From Bryobacteraceae bacterium (GTDB lineage: Bacteria > Acidobacteriota > Terriglobia > Bryobacterales > Bryobacteraceae), in assembly GCA_029975915.1 (NCBI GenBank), contig JARKOC010000058.1, positions 177,368-241,367 on the forward strand: 64,000 nt of DNA. Direction: 5' to 3'. The position numbers and the translations under genes are program-made. Below are positions 1 to 7,384 of this stretch, piece by piece (within the stretch, counting starts at the first letter, position 1; each line of letters opens with the position of its first letter). The notes below the pieces were generated by a model. The model was not told the origin of the DNA, did no database searches, and worked only from the letters and a program-made list of their open reading frames with translations.

Positions 1-541
1 GGATTGAAAAGGTGAAGACCGTTGCGTCCGACCCAAAAATCGATGCCGTCCCGTTGCCGTGGTGAACGTCGCAATCCACGACAGCAGCCTTACGGATCAG
101 CCCCTCGCTTTGGAGTAGCCGGATAGCCACCGCCACGTCGTTGATGGCGCAGAAGCCCTCGCCATGTCCCGCAAAGGCGTGGTGGAAGCCGCCGCCGATG
201 TTCATCGCCATACCGCGCTCCAAAGCCTTTCTCGCGGCCAGAATCGTCCCCCCAGCGGCGAGGAAGTAGGCCTGGACCATTTGCCGGGAGTAAGGCGCTT
301 CGAGCTTCAAGACCTCTTGATAAGAAAGCGTGCCGGTGGTGAGCTTAGTGATCCACTCCTCGGTATGGGCGAGGACCAACTCGGCCCGTGTCGCCGGGAT
401 CGGCACGGCAAAGTCGCCCATTGTGGCGCTATAGGCAGCCATCAGCGCGTCCCGGATCAGCTTGTACTTGACGGTAGGGAAGACGTGCTTGCCGAAGTTC
501 AGGTCGTAGCCTGCGTGGTAGATAGCGGGGAAGGGCAGCAC
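1..541 (-). CDS. Histone deacetylase family (AcuC-like) protein, 3' truncated by window edge
   Basis: The N-terminal 180 residues are visible; the C-terminus lies beyond base 1. The family removes acetyl or other acyl groups from lysines or small amines using zinc. Seen in the sequence: GGGFHHA at residues 116-122 with the paired catalytic histidines, GFCAINDVAVA at 129-139, and DCDVHHGNGT at 156-165, which supplies zinc ligands D158 and H160. The start is a GTG only 6 bases after the pta stop, so it is probably co-transcribed with and downstream of pta. That suggests a role in acetyl metabolism or reversal of acetyl-phosphate-driven acetylation (inference). The third zinc ligand and substrate-specificity loops are outside the window, so the true substrate cannot be judged. 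Confidence 0.9.
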   Translation of the reverse strand, partial: MLPFPAIYHAGYDLNFGKHVFPTVKYKLIRDALMAAYSATMGDFAVPIPATRAELVLAHTEEWITKLTTGTLSYQEVLKLEAPYSRQMVQAYFLAAGGTILAARKALERGMAMNIGGGFHHAFAGHGEGFCAINDVAVAIRLLQSEGLIRKAAVVDCDVHHGNGTASIFGSDATVFTFSI

Positions 542-547
542 CGTCGC

Positions 548-1534
548 TTATCCCGCTTGGAGCGCGGTCACAATGGCCACGCGATAGATCTCGTCAGACA
601 GGCAGCCGCGCGGCAGGTCGTTGGCCGGCTTGGCCAGTCCCTGGAAAAACGGTCCGGTGTTGACCGAGCCGCCCAGGCGTTCCACCAGCTTCACGCCGAT
701 GTTGGCGCTGGCAAGGTCGGGAAAGATGAGCGTATTGGCGCGCCCGGCCACGGTCGAGCCCGGCGCCTTGGACCGGCCGACAGCCTCCACCAGCGCCGCG
801 TCGGCCTGGAGTTCGCCATCGACGTGCAGTTCCGGCGCACGCGCCTCGACGATGCGCCGCGCCTCGCGGACCTTCTCGACAAACGGATGCTTGGCGCTTC
901 CTTTGGTCGAGAACGACAGCAGTGCGACAGCGGGTTCAACGCCCATGACGGTCCGCACGGTATCGGCGGTGGCAATGGCCATATCGGCCAACTGTGATGC
1001 TGTCGGATCGACGATCAGAGCCGGGTCAGCCATGGCGATGACGCCGTTGGCCCCATATGTCTGGTCATGCACACAGACAATCATCACGCCAGAAACGGTT
1101 TTGACGCCTTGTTTTACGCCGACTGTCGAAACGGCCGCCCTGAAAGTTTCCGCCGTAGTGGATGCGGCGCCGCCGACAAATCCGTCAGCGTCCCCGGAGG
1201 CCACCATCAGCCCGGCGAAGACCAGCGGGTTCAACGCCGCCAGGCGTGCTTCGGTTTCAGTCATGCCCTTGGCCCGGCGGCGTTCGTGATAGAGGCGGGC
1301 GTACTCGCGAAATCTGGCGTGGCCGGCCGGGTCGATGGCCTCGACTCCGCCCGTGTCACCCTTGCCGCCAATCAGAATCGGTTCAACTAGTCCTTCCCGT
1401 TTTAATTTGGCGGCGGCTTCGACTACTCTAGGATCGCTGCCCTCGCCAAACACAATGCGGCGTGGCTTGGCTTGGGCGCGCAGGCGTTCGAGTTGGCGGT
1501 CGAGAAATTGTTGGGCTGATGCTGGCGGTTCCAT
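548..1534 (-). CDS. pta: Phosphate acetyltransferase
   Basis: Converts acetyl-CoA and phosphate to acetyl phosphate and CoA in cytosolic acetate metabolism. The 328 residues match the short, single-domain Pta/EutD form without the N-terminal DRTGG and P-loop regions. Visible family signatures are [13 protein letters not shown] near 29-41, [16 protein letters not shown] at 115-130, and the C-terminal [18 protein letters not shown] block at 294-311. The ATG at 1534 is chosen because upstream in-frame sequence is not family-like and runs into the mdh leader; no strong ribosome binding site is visible. It is divergent from mdh with about 106 bases between them, and a histone-deacetylase-family gene follows 6 bases downstream. 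No acetate kinase gene is present in the window. Confidence 0.93.
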   Translation of the reverse strand: MEPPASAQQFLDRQLERLRAQAKPRRIVFGEGSDPRVVEAAAKLKREGLVEPILIGGKGDTGGVEAIDPAGHARFREYARLYHERRRAKGMTETEARLAALNPLVFAGLMVASGDADGFVGGAASTTAETFRAAVSTVGVKQGVKTVSGVMIVCVHDQTYGANGVIAMADPALIVDPTASQLADMAIATADTVRTVMGVEPAVALLSFSTKGSAKHPFVEKVREARRIVEARAPELHVDGELQADAALVEAVGRSKAPGSTVAGRANTLIFPDLASANIGVKLVERLGGSVNTGPFFQGLAKPANDLPRGCLSDEIYRVAIVTALQAG

Positions 1535-1640
1535 TCGAAATAGCAATTGTACCGCCGCAGGCGGCTCAGCCGTTATAATTCGATGTGGCCAGTTGCCACT
1601 TTGGCGGCAGCGGCCGGCAGCACTCTGGAAGGGATTAATT

Positions 1641-2579
1641 ATGAGGAAAAAAGTAACTGTCGTAGGCGGAGGCAACGTTGGCGCCAATTGCGCGCTGCGC
1701 ATTGCCAACAAGGAACTCGCCGATGTCGTTCTGGTCGACATCGTGGAAGGCGTACCGCAGGGCAAAGGGTTGGATCTTCTCCAGTCCGGCCCGGTTGAAG
1801 GCTATGACGTTATGGTGACGGGCGCAAACGACTACGAGCTCACCACCGATTCCGATATCGTCGTCATTACTGCCGGCTTCCCGCGCAAGCCGGGCATGAG
1901 CCGTGACGACCTCCTGATGGCGAACTACGAGATCGTCAAGAACGCGACTGAGCAGGCCGCAAAGTATTCGCCCAACTCGATTCTCGTTCTCGTCACAAAC
2001 CCGCTCGATGCCATGTGCTGGGTCGCCCACCAGGTCTCGAAATTCCCCAAACACCGTGTTGTCGGCATGGCCGGCGTGCTTGACACGGCCCGTTACCGCA
2101 CGTTCCTGGCGATGGAATTGGGAGTCTCCGTTGAATCGATATCCGCGCTGGTGCTTGGAGGCCACGGCGATACGATGGTTCCGCTGCCTCGCCTGACCAC
2201 CGTCGGCGGCATCCCGCTGCCCGAACTGCTGCCGCAGGACCGCATCGACGCCATCGTCGACCGGACCCGCAATGGCGGCGCGGAAATCGTGAAGTACCTC
2301 AAGACCGGTTCAGCTTATTATGCCCCGTCGGCTGCCGCGGTTGAAATGGTCGAATCCATACTGAAGGACAAGAAGAAGGTTCTGCCTTGCGCCGCGCTGG
2401 TCGAAGGCGAATACGGCCTTAATGGCCTGTTCGTCGGCGTGCCGGTGAAACTCGGTTCAACCGGTATCGAAAAGATCTATGAGTTGTCGTTGAACGAGAC
2501 CGAGAAAGCGCAACTGGACAAGAGCGGCGCCGCCGTGCAAGAACTGATCACTGTTCTGAAAGAGAAGACGGGCCTGTAA
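1641..2579 (+). CDS. mdh: Malate dehydrogenase, LDH-like type
   Basis: Cytosolic NAD-dependent interconversion of malate and oxaloacetate in the TCA cycle. The 312-residue protein has the Rossmann signature [12 protein letters not shown] at 7-18, D33 at the end of strand beta-2 favouring NAD, the mobile-loop pair R82/R88 in [10 protein letters not shown] that marks malate rather than lactate specificity, and catalytic H175 in GGHGDTMVP with D148 and R151. The ATG at 1641 is preceded by GGAAGGG about 7 bases upstream; a longer in-frame extension back to 1335 is antisense to pta and not part of the gene. It diverges from pta. A 10-bp perfect inverted repeat follows its stop codon. Confidence 0.95.
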   Translation: MRKKVTVVGGGNVGANCALRIANKELADVVLVDIVEGVPQGKGLDLLQSGPVEGYDVMVTGANDYELTTDSDIVVITAGFPRKPGMSRDDLLMANYEIVKNATEQAAKYSPNSILVLVTNPLDAMCWVAHQVSKFPKHRVVGMAGVLDTARYRTFLAMELGVSVESISALVLGGHGDTMVPLPRLTTVGGIPLPELLPQDRIDAIVDRTRNGGAEIVKYLKTGSAYYAPSAAAVEMVESILKDKKKVLPCAALVEGEYGLNGLFVGVPVKLGSTGIEKIYELSLNETEKAQLDKSGAAVQELITVLKEKTGL

Positions 2580-2600
2580 CTTGCATCTGCCCGGCTCTGT

Positions 2601-2632
2601 CCTCCGGCCGCGCCGCCCGGTACGGCCGGAGG
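2601..2632 (+). terminator. Hairpin after mdh, possible terminator
   Basis: CCTCCGGCCG at 2601-2610 pairs perfectly with CGGCCGGAGG at 2623-2632 across a 12-base loop, 21 bases after the mdh stop. No T-run follows, so it may be an RNA stability or attenuation hairpin rather than a classical intrinsic terminator. Confidence 0.5.
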
Positions 2633-2667
2633 GCGGGCGTCTCGCACGTGGTTCACTTGTGTCTTGC

Positions 2668-3195
2668 ATGACGTCCCCCAAAATGCCAATTGACCCCGCG
2701 CCGGCGGACCGTCCGCCGGAGATCAACCAACGCTACGCAGCTTTCAGATTGAAGATCGATGCTTCACCTATTCATCGCTGGGGTGTCGTTGCGGCCGAAT
2801 TCATCCCCAAGGGCCACAAGGTGATCGAATACACCGGCGAACGCATCAGCCGGGTCGAGACGGCGCGCCGGGCCCGGCTCAGCACGAAGCTGAACTACCT
2901 CTTCACGATCGACAAGTATTGGACGCTCGACGGCTCGGTTGGCGGTAGCGGCGCCGAATTCATTAATCATTGTTGCGAGCCGAACTGCAAAGCGAGGATC
3001 CTCGGCGGCCGGATCTACTACTATTCGAAGCGCGACATACAACCCGGCGAAGAACTGACGGTCGATTACCGCTTCGATCATGACGTGGAAAAGGTACCCT
3101 GTGCCTGTGGCGCGCCTAAGTGCCGCGGCACCATCAACTTGAAACGGGAAACCAAACGATCCAAGCGGATGGCCAAGAGATCCGGCCGGAGTTGA
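2668..3195 (+). CDS. SET-domain protein lysine methyltransferase-like with post-SET motif
   Basis: A compact 175-residue protein that is essentially one SET domain, predicted to transfer methyl groups from S-adenosylmethionine to protein lysines. Canonical elements: HRWGVVAAEFIPKGHKVIEY at 36-55, FINHCCEPNC at 98-107 (AdoMet-binding N100-H101 plus the zinc cysteine of the CxPNC motif), GEELTVDY at 127-134 with the catalytic tyrosine, and post-SET CACGAPKCRG at 145-154. The C-terminus is Lys/Arg-rich. ATG 2668 is preferred because the region upstream is the hairpin after mdh and is not SET-like; ATG 2683 is an alternative. Substrate unknown: bacterial SET proteins can target host histones or their own DNA-binding proteins. 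Confidence 0.88.
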   Translation: MTSPKMPIDPAPADRPPEINQRYAAFRLKIDASPIHRWGVVAAEFIPKGHKVIEYTGERISRVETARRARLSTKLNYLFTIDKYWTLDGSVGGSGAEFINHCCEPNCKARILGGRIYYYSKRDIQPGEELTVDYRFDHDVEKVPCACGAPKCRGTINLKRETKRSKRMAKRSGRS

Positions 3196-3563
3196 GGTCA
3201 TGGATTGAAGGCTGGCCGGGCTTGCCCATCGGGGAGGCGAAGACCGTGATCCTACTGTGCGGCGCTGGCGCCGATCGGATGTTCCCCACGGATTCCTAAT
3301 TCTGACGTGAGATCTGAGCGAGGCTGTGGACACTATGGTTACCGGATAGGCGTTGCATGGCGCAAACCGGTTGGTTCGCGGTACTCCTGGGCAATCTAGT
3401 GCCCACTCGTTCCAATTTGGGTCCAGACCGCAATTCTCCTCACCAGCCTGCCGGTCGTGAAACGCCGCTGCGCCATATCCGGTTTCTGAGCGACAGGCCG
3501 CGCCCGGCGGGTCCGGCCTGTCGCGGGAATTGCAGCCGGGAGGTTGGCACGTCAAGAAGCGAG
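3196..3563. other. Convergent intergenic region without recognised gene
   Basis: This 368-base stretch separates the 3' ends of the SET gene (plus) and the cpaE-like gene (minus). Short open frames here have no recognisable motifs or ribosome binding sites. The only structure seen is the hairpin at 3491-3523. Confidence 0.6.
3491..3523 (-). terminator. Hairpin downstream of cpaE-like gene
   Basis: CGACAGGCC at 3491-3499 pairs perfectly with GGCCTGTCG at 3515-3523 over a GC-rich 15-base loop. It lies about 40 bases past the stop of the minus-strand ATPase gene, so a termination role is plausible; no U-tract is visible. Confidence 0.45.
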
Positions 3564-4757
3564 CTACTTGCGTAGGAAACCAAACAAGTTAGCCAGTGAA
3601 GTTGTCTTCGGGCTTTCGGAGCGGATGGTCTTACCCGTAAGCTTCTCCACAAGCGACTGAATGCTCCTGCCGACGGCTGTAGTAGTTGGAATCGCGCTTC
3701 CTTCGACAAGCGAACGGTTCACTGTCTCATAATCGCTCGGGATGGTGTGGTAAACCTCAGTGTGCAGCGCTGCCTCGATCACCTCCTGGCCGAGGCCGAA
3801 GTCCTTGCTGAACCGGTTGACTACCACCCTGGTTTTTGAGCGTTCGATGCGGTTCCGGTCGAAGTAGGCCAAGGCCTTCTGAGCAGCTTGAAGGCTGGCC
3901 AGTTCATTCGTTGTGACCAAAAGCAACTCGTCGGCTTGGCGCGCGATCGACAGCGCCCAGGCGCCAAAAGGCACATTCGTGTCGGCCACCGCGAAGTCAT
4001 AGAGCATGCCCGCGAACTGGAGAAGTCCGGATGCGTCGCTTTGGAGGTCGATGCCATGCGCCGGCTGTTCTGGCGACAAGAGTGCGTCGATACCATTCCA
4101 GTTGGCCACCAGGCCTCGCCAGATGTCTTCATCCAAGGAATGCGTGCGCGTCAGGGCGTCGACGAAGCTGTAGCCGGATTTGAGTTTCAGCAGGAACGGG
4201 ATGGTGCCTGTCAGCGGGTCCAAATCGGCAAGCAGGACACGCTGGTTGCTGGACTTCCGAGCGAAGTACGCGACATTGCATGACAGAGTCGATGCGCCGC
4301 AGGCTCCTTTAGCTGGAATGAGGGCTATAAGCTTGCCGCTTCGTTGTCCCGAGCCGTGAGTGGCGTTCAACCGTTCGATCACCGAAACGAACTGGTCCTC
4401 TCCAAACGGCTGGATAAGGACTTCAGTGGCCCCTGCGCGGAGCGTGCGAAGGATGAAATCCGGTTCGCTCTGGCCATGCACTGCCACCACGGGGAGCTTG
4501 GCATTTAGCATGGCCAGGTCGCTCAACAGCGCCTGCGCCCAATCCTGATTTGTGGTGGAGTCCACGAGGCAGAGGGTTACACCATAGTCGGTCAGGGCCT
4601 CTTCCAGGACAGCACGGGTAGGGTAGGATCGTAATTCGTTGACCTGCGAAAACGGCAGCAGCTTTGCTGCCAGCGTCTTCAAGCCCTCCAGCATCTCCTG
4701 GTCGGGCACGATCAGCAGTATCTTCCACTGTCCAAGTTTCTTAGGCGCCGCCGCCAC
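3564..4757 (-). CDS. CpaE/TadZ-like pilus-assembly ATPase (MinD/ParA family)
   Basis: A 397-residue protein with a receiver-like N-terminal domain (about 10-130) and a MinD/ParA-type ATPase domain (about 140-370). CpaE/TadZ proteins localise tight-adherence pilus machinery to the cell pole. Visible: the deviant P-loop PAKGACGAST at 148-157, with K150 at the signature-lysine position, and the LLADLDPLTG strand at 175-184. The N-terminal half has LCLVD at 62-66 as a possible phospho-acceptor-like strand but lacks a clear acidic pocket, so it is probably a pseudo-receiver. Start GTG 4757 has AGGAG upstream. No other cpa/tad genes lie nearby, so a role outside pili (polar placement, regulation) is possible. 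Divergent from the LuxR regulator. Confidence 0.75.
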   Translation of the reverse strand: MAAAPKKLGQWKILLIVPDQEMLEGLKTLAAKLLPFSQVNELRSYPTRAVLEEALTDYGVTLCLVDSTTNQDWAQALLSDLAMLNAKLPVVAVHGQSEPDFILRTLRAGATEVLIQPFGEDQFVSVIERLNATHGSGQRSGKLIALIPAKGACGASTLSCNVAYFARKSSNQRVLLADLDPLTGTIPFLLKLKSGYSFVDALTRTHSLDEDIWRGLVANWNGIDALLSPEQPAHGIDLQSDASGLLQFAGMLYDFAVADTNVPFGAWALSIARQADELLLVTTNELASLQAAQKALAYFDRNRIERSKTRVVVNRFSKDFGLGQEVIEAALHTEVYHTIPSDYETVNRSLVEGSAIPTTTAVGRSIQSLVEKLTGKTIRSESPKTTSLANLFGFLRK

Positions 4758-4836
4758 GTCGTCTCCTGTCCGCGCGCTATGCCCGGTCCCGGTTCGTCCA
4801 GGCCATTCCCACTTGGTCTATCGTCGAGCCCGCCGG

Positions 4837-4856
4837 AAAACTTGAGAGCTTTCCAG
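4837..4856. promoter_or_regulatory. Dyad-symmetric site in the cpaE/luxR divergent region
   Basis: GGAAAACT (4837-4844), a TGAG spacer and AGCTTTCC (4849-4856) form a near-perfect 20-base dyad with one mismatch. It sits between the two divergent starts, a fitting place for an operator of the LuxR-type regulator. No binding evidence; it could equally be an RNA hairpin. Confidence 0.35.
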
Positions 4857-4927
4857 GGTTCAGTGAACTAAATCGACGAAGAGCCGTACGGCGTTCTGGC
4901 GTGAGCTGGAGGCAAGCGGGTATCTCT

Positions 4928-5602
4928 ATGACAAATGAAACTACAAACAGGACGATAGGTCTGATAGAGACGCAACCGGCGACGGTGGAGGGGTTGAGAG
5001 CCATCGCAAGCAGTGGCGGCTTTGCATGCCGTTGGAGCGCCGGTAGCCTGCTATTGGGCATGCAACTGGTACGCCAGGATCCCGTTGAGATTATCCTGAT
5101 CGACAAAGCGTTCGGGCTGCAGGCGGTTCTCGATGCCCTTTCGCTTAACGCTTCGATGCCCGGCAGACAGCCAGTCGCCATCGTCTGGGGTACGTCGATG
5201 AGCGAATCGGAGGCCCTCAAACTGCTGCAAGCGGGTGCGCGCGGGATTCTGAGGAAGACCGCCGATCAGGGGACCATCCTTTCATGCTTCCGCACTGTTG
5301 CCAGCCATGCAGCCTGGATGGAGGACTGTGTCTTCCGTGAATCCGGGCCGGAAGACCGTTCGCTACGGACAGATCTGACCGTCCGTGAGCGGCAAGTGCT
5401 AGAACTCGTCGAGCAGGGCTTAAGAAACAAAGAGATTGCTGATGAACTCGGCATCCGCCCTGGAACGGTGAAAATTCACCTGAAACACATTTTTGAGAAG
5501 ACTGGGGTTCATGGCCGCTACGGCCTGGCGATCAGCGGTTTCCGCCGTAGGGCGATTCCGGCCGCGTCAGTGGATGGGCCGGCCTCAATCAGCGCCGCCT
5601 GA
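4928..5602 (+). CDS. LuxR/NarL-type response regulator
   Basis: A 224-residue DNA-binding response regulator. The receiver-like domain covers about 8-125 with D59 in IILIDK as probable phospho-acceptor and K110 in ILRK. The usual first acidic pair is reduced to a single Glu (E14), so phosphorylation may be weakened. The C-terminal LuxR helix-turn-helix runs from about 148 to 205, with LTVRERQVLELV, NKEIADEL and GTVKIHLKHIF. ATG 4928 is chosen over GTG 4901, which lies before GGAGG at 4908-4912 and AGCGGG at 4915-4920, the likely ribosome binding sequence. No histidine kinase is adjacent. It lies 72 bases upstream of the TldD/LptFG gene run and may regulate it (inference). Confidence 0.85.
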   Translation: MTNETTNRTIGLIETQPATVEGLRAIASSGGFACRWSAGSLLLGMQLVRQDPVEIILIDKAFGLQAVLDALSLNASMPGRQPVAIVWGTSMSESEALKLLQAGARGILRKTADQGTILSCFRTVASHAAWMEDCVFRESGPEDRSLRTDLTVRERQVLELVEQGLRNKEIADELGIRPGTVKIHLKHIFEKTGVHGRYGLAISGFRRRAIPAASVDGPASISAA

Positions 5603-5674
5603 ACCTGAATAGCTGGTCCACGCCCTGACAGGCAGAAACGTGCCGCCGGGGCCCTGCATGCTATTCTGACTATC

Positions 5675-7384
5675 GTGTTGCGCACACCTCTGGCAGCGCT
5701 GGGAGCCCTGGGGGTCCTTGCCATGACAATGTCGCCCGCCGAGCCGGGCGCTCAGACCGCGGGAAGGGCGGCGAGTAGCCCCGCTGACCTCACGCAGGTG
5801 CTGTCATCGGAGTTGAAGCGGAATCTGGATTTTCTCATCAAGGCCGAACCCGCGGCTTACTATATCTCGTTGGAAGTAACCGAGGTAGAGTCGCATGACA
5901 TGACCGCCAGCATGGGCTCGCTTCTGAGTTCGAATGGCCGCAAGAGAAGAAGGCTGGACTGTATGGTCCGTGTGGGATCGCCGGCGTTCGACAACTACAG
6001 AGTTACTGGCGGTGACCGGCAAATCCTTTCCACTTCGGCCGAGTTGCCGGTAGAAAACGATGAGGCCGCGCTGCGGCGTATCATCTGGCGGGAAATTGAC
6101 CGGGCATGGCGAGCAGCCGCGCAACGGTACATTAAAGCGCGCAGCTCGGCCAGTCTGGCAAACGCCGAGACAACGCTGCCGGACTTCTCTGGTGAAAAGG
6201 CCAGCAAGGGGACCATTACCGCTCCACCGTTCAAGTTCAAGGCGCAGGAATGGGAAACCCGGATCCGCAAACAGTCGGCCGCGGCCGCCGCTTATGGCGT
6301 CTTGTCGGCGACGGTCAGCCTGAGTGTCCGCCGTGAGGAGCGTACTTTTGTTGACTCGGAAGGAAGTCAAATCACTCACGGCAGGAGCTTCGCCACCTGG
6401 GGCGCGGTCTCGAGAGCCAAGGCGCAGGATGGCCAGGATCTGTCGGCATCGGAGAGCTTCGAGGCGGCAGATGTCTCGGGTCTTCCGAAGGATGAGGCTC
6501 TCATCGAGGCAGCCAGAAAGACCGCCATGCTCGTCACCAGTCTCTTGAGAGCGCAGCCCGTGGACCCGTATGTCGGGCCGGCCATCCTTTCGGGCAAAGC
6601 AGCCGGCGTCTTTTTCCACGAGATTTTCGGGCATCGTGTCGAAGGCCACCGTCAAAAGGATGAAACCGAGGGTCAAACCTTCACCAATAGCCTCGGGAAG
6701 CCTGTTCTTCCACCCTTCCTCTCCGTCCTGTTCGATCCGACACGCAGGTCGGCGGCGGGCGCCGATCTGAACGGCTGGTACGCTTTTGACAACGAAGGAC
6801 GTCCGGCCCGCCCGGTGAAGGTTGTGGACAAGGGAATCCTGAAGAGCTTTCTGGTTTCCCGCGAACCGGTAAAAGGTTTTCCCGTCTCGAACGGCCACGG
6901 GCGGCGACAGCCGGGTTTTGAGCCAATAGCCAGACAATCCAACCTGATCGTTGAGTCGGACAAGCGCGTCAGCGACGCCGAGCTTCGCCAGATGCTGATC
7001 GATGAGGTGGTCCGCCAGGGCAAGCCGTATGGCCTTTATTTTGAGAGCGTAACCGGCGGTTACACCACCACCCGGCGGAGGGGGTTGCAGGCCTTCACGG
7101 TCATCCCACTGGTGGTCTACCGAATCTATCCGAATCGCCCCCCCGAACTGGTTCGGGGGGTGGACATCGTTGGGACTCCGCTGGCCAGTTTCGAGAAGAT
7201 CATGGCGACAGGGGATACCGACGGCGTTTTCAACGGCTATTGTGGGGCCGAATCGGGCCAAGTGCCGGTTTCAGCGGTTTCCCCCGCATTGCTGGTGTCA
7301 GAGATTGAAGTGCAACGTAAACCAGCGCCAACCGACCGGCCGCCGCTCCTGCCCAGACCCATGGTCTCCGGGGGGCTACAATGA
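5675..7384 (+). CDS. Exported TldD/PmbA-family metalloprotease, active-site intact
   Basis: A 569-residue member of the TldD/TldE (PmbA) family, whose known members cleave peptides such as microcin precursors inside a TldD-TldE heterodimer. The zinc motif HEIFGH is intact at 315-320, and C523 in GYCGAESG fits the conserved cysteine ligand. Two features differ from the classic cytosolic enzyme: a hydrophobic signal-peptide-like N-terminus (about 1-28), and extra length of roughly 90 residues N-terminal to the core. Export to the periplasm is therefore predicted. GTG 5675 is the likely start. The next gene starts inside its stop codon (ATGA), implying translational coupling and a heterodimeric partner. 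Confidence 0.88.
   Translation: MLRTPLAALGALGVLAMTMSPAEPGAQTAGRAASSPADLTQVLSSELKRNLDFLIKAEPAAYYISLEVTEVESHDMTASMGSLLSSNGRKRRRLDCMVRVGSPAFDNYRVTGGDRQILSTSAELPVENDEAALRRIIWREIDRAWRAAAQRYIKARSSASLANAETTLPDFSGEKASKGTITAPPFKFKAQEWETRIRKQSAAAAAYGVLSATVSLSVRREERTFVDSEGSQITHGRSFATWGAVSRAKAQDGQDLSASESFEAADVSGLPKDEALIEAARKTAMLVTSLLRAQPVDPYVGPAILSGKAAGVFFHEIFGHRVEGHRQKDETEGQTFTNSLGKPVLPPFLSVLFDPTRRSAAGADLNGWYAFDNEGRPARPVKVVDKGILKSFLVSREPVKGFPVSNGHGRRQPGFEPIARQSNLIVESDKRVSDAELRQMLIDEVVRQGKPYGLYFESVTGGYTTTRRRGLQAFTVIPLVVYRIYPNRPPELVRGVDIVGTPLASFEKIMATGDTDGVFNGYCGAESGQVPVSAVSPALLVSEIEVQRKPAPTDRPPLLPRPMVSGGLQ

Noticed and set aside
164..997. Plus-strand frame of 277 codons
   Set aside because: Antisense to the deacetylase and pta genes, whose motifs are clear; Arg/Gly-rich composition typical of a GC-rich shadow.
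3357..3575. 72-codon plus-strand frame in an intergenic region
   Set aside because: No ribosome binding site or motif, and it crosses the 3' end of the cpaE-like gene and the hairpin.
5804..7261. Minus-strand frame of 485 codons
   Set aside because: Antisense to the TldD-like gene with its HEIFGH motif; no motifs of its own.
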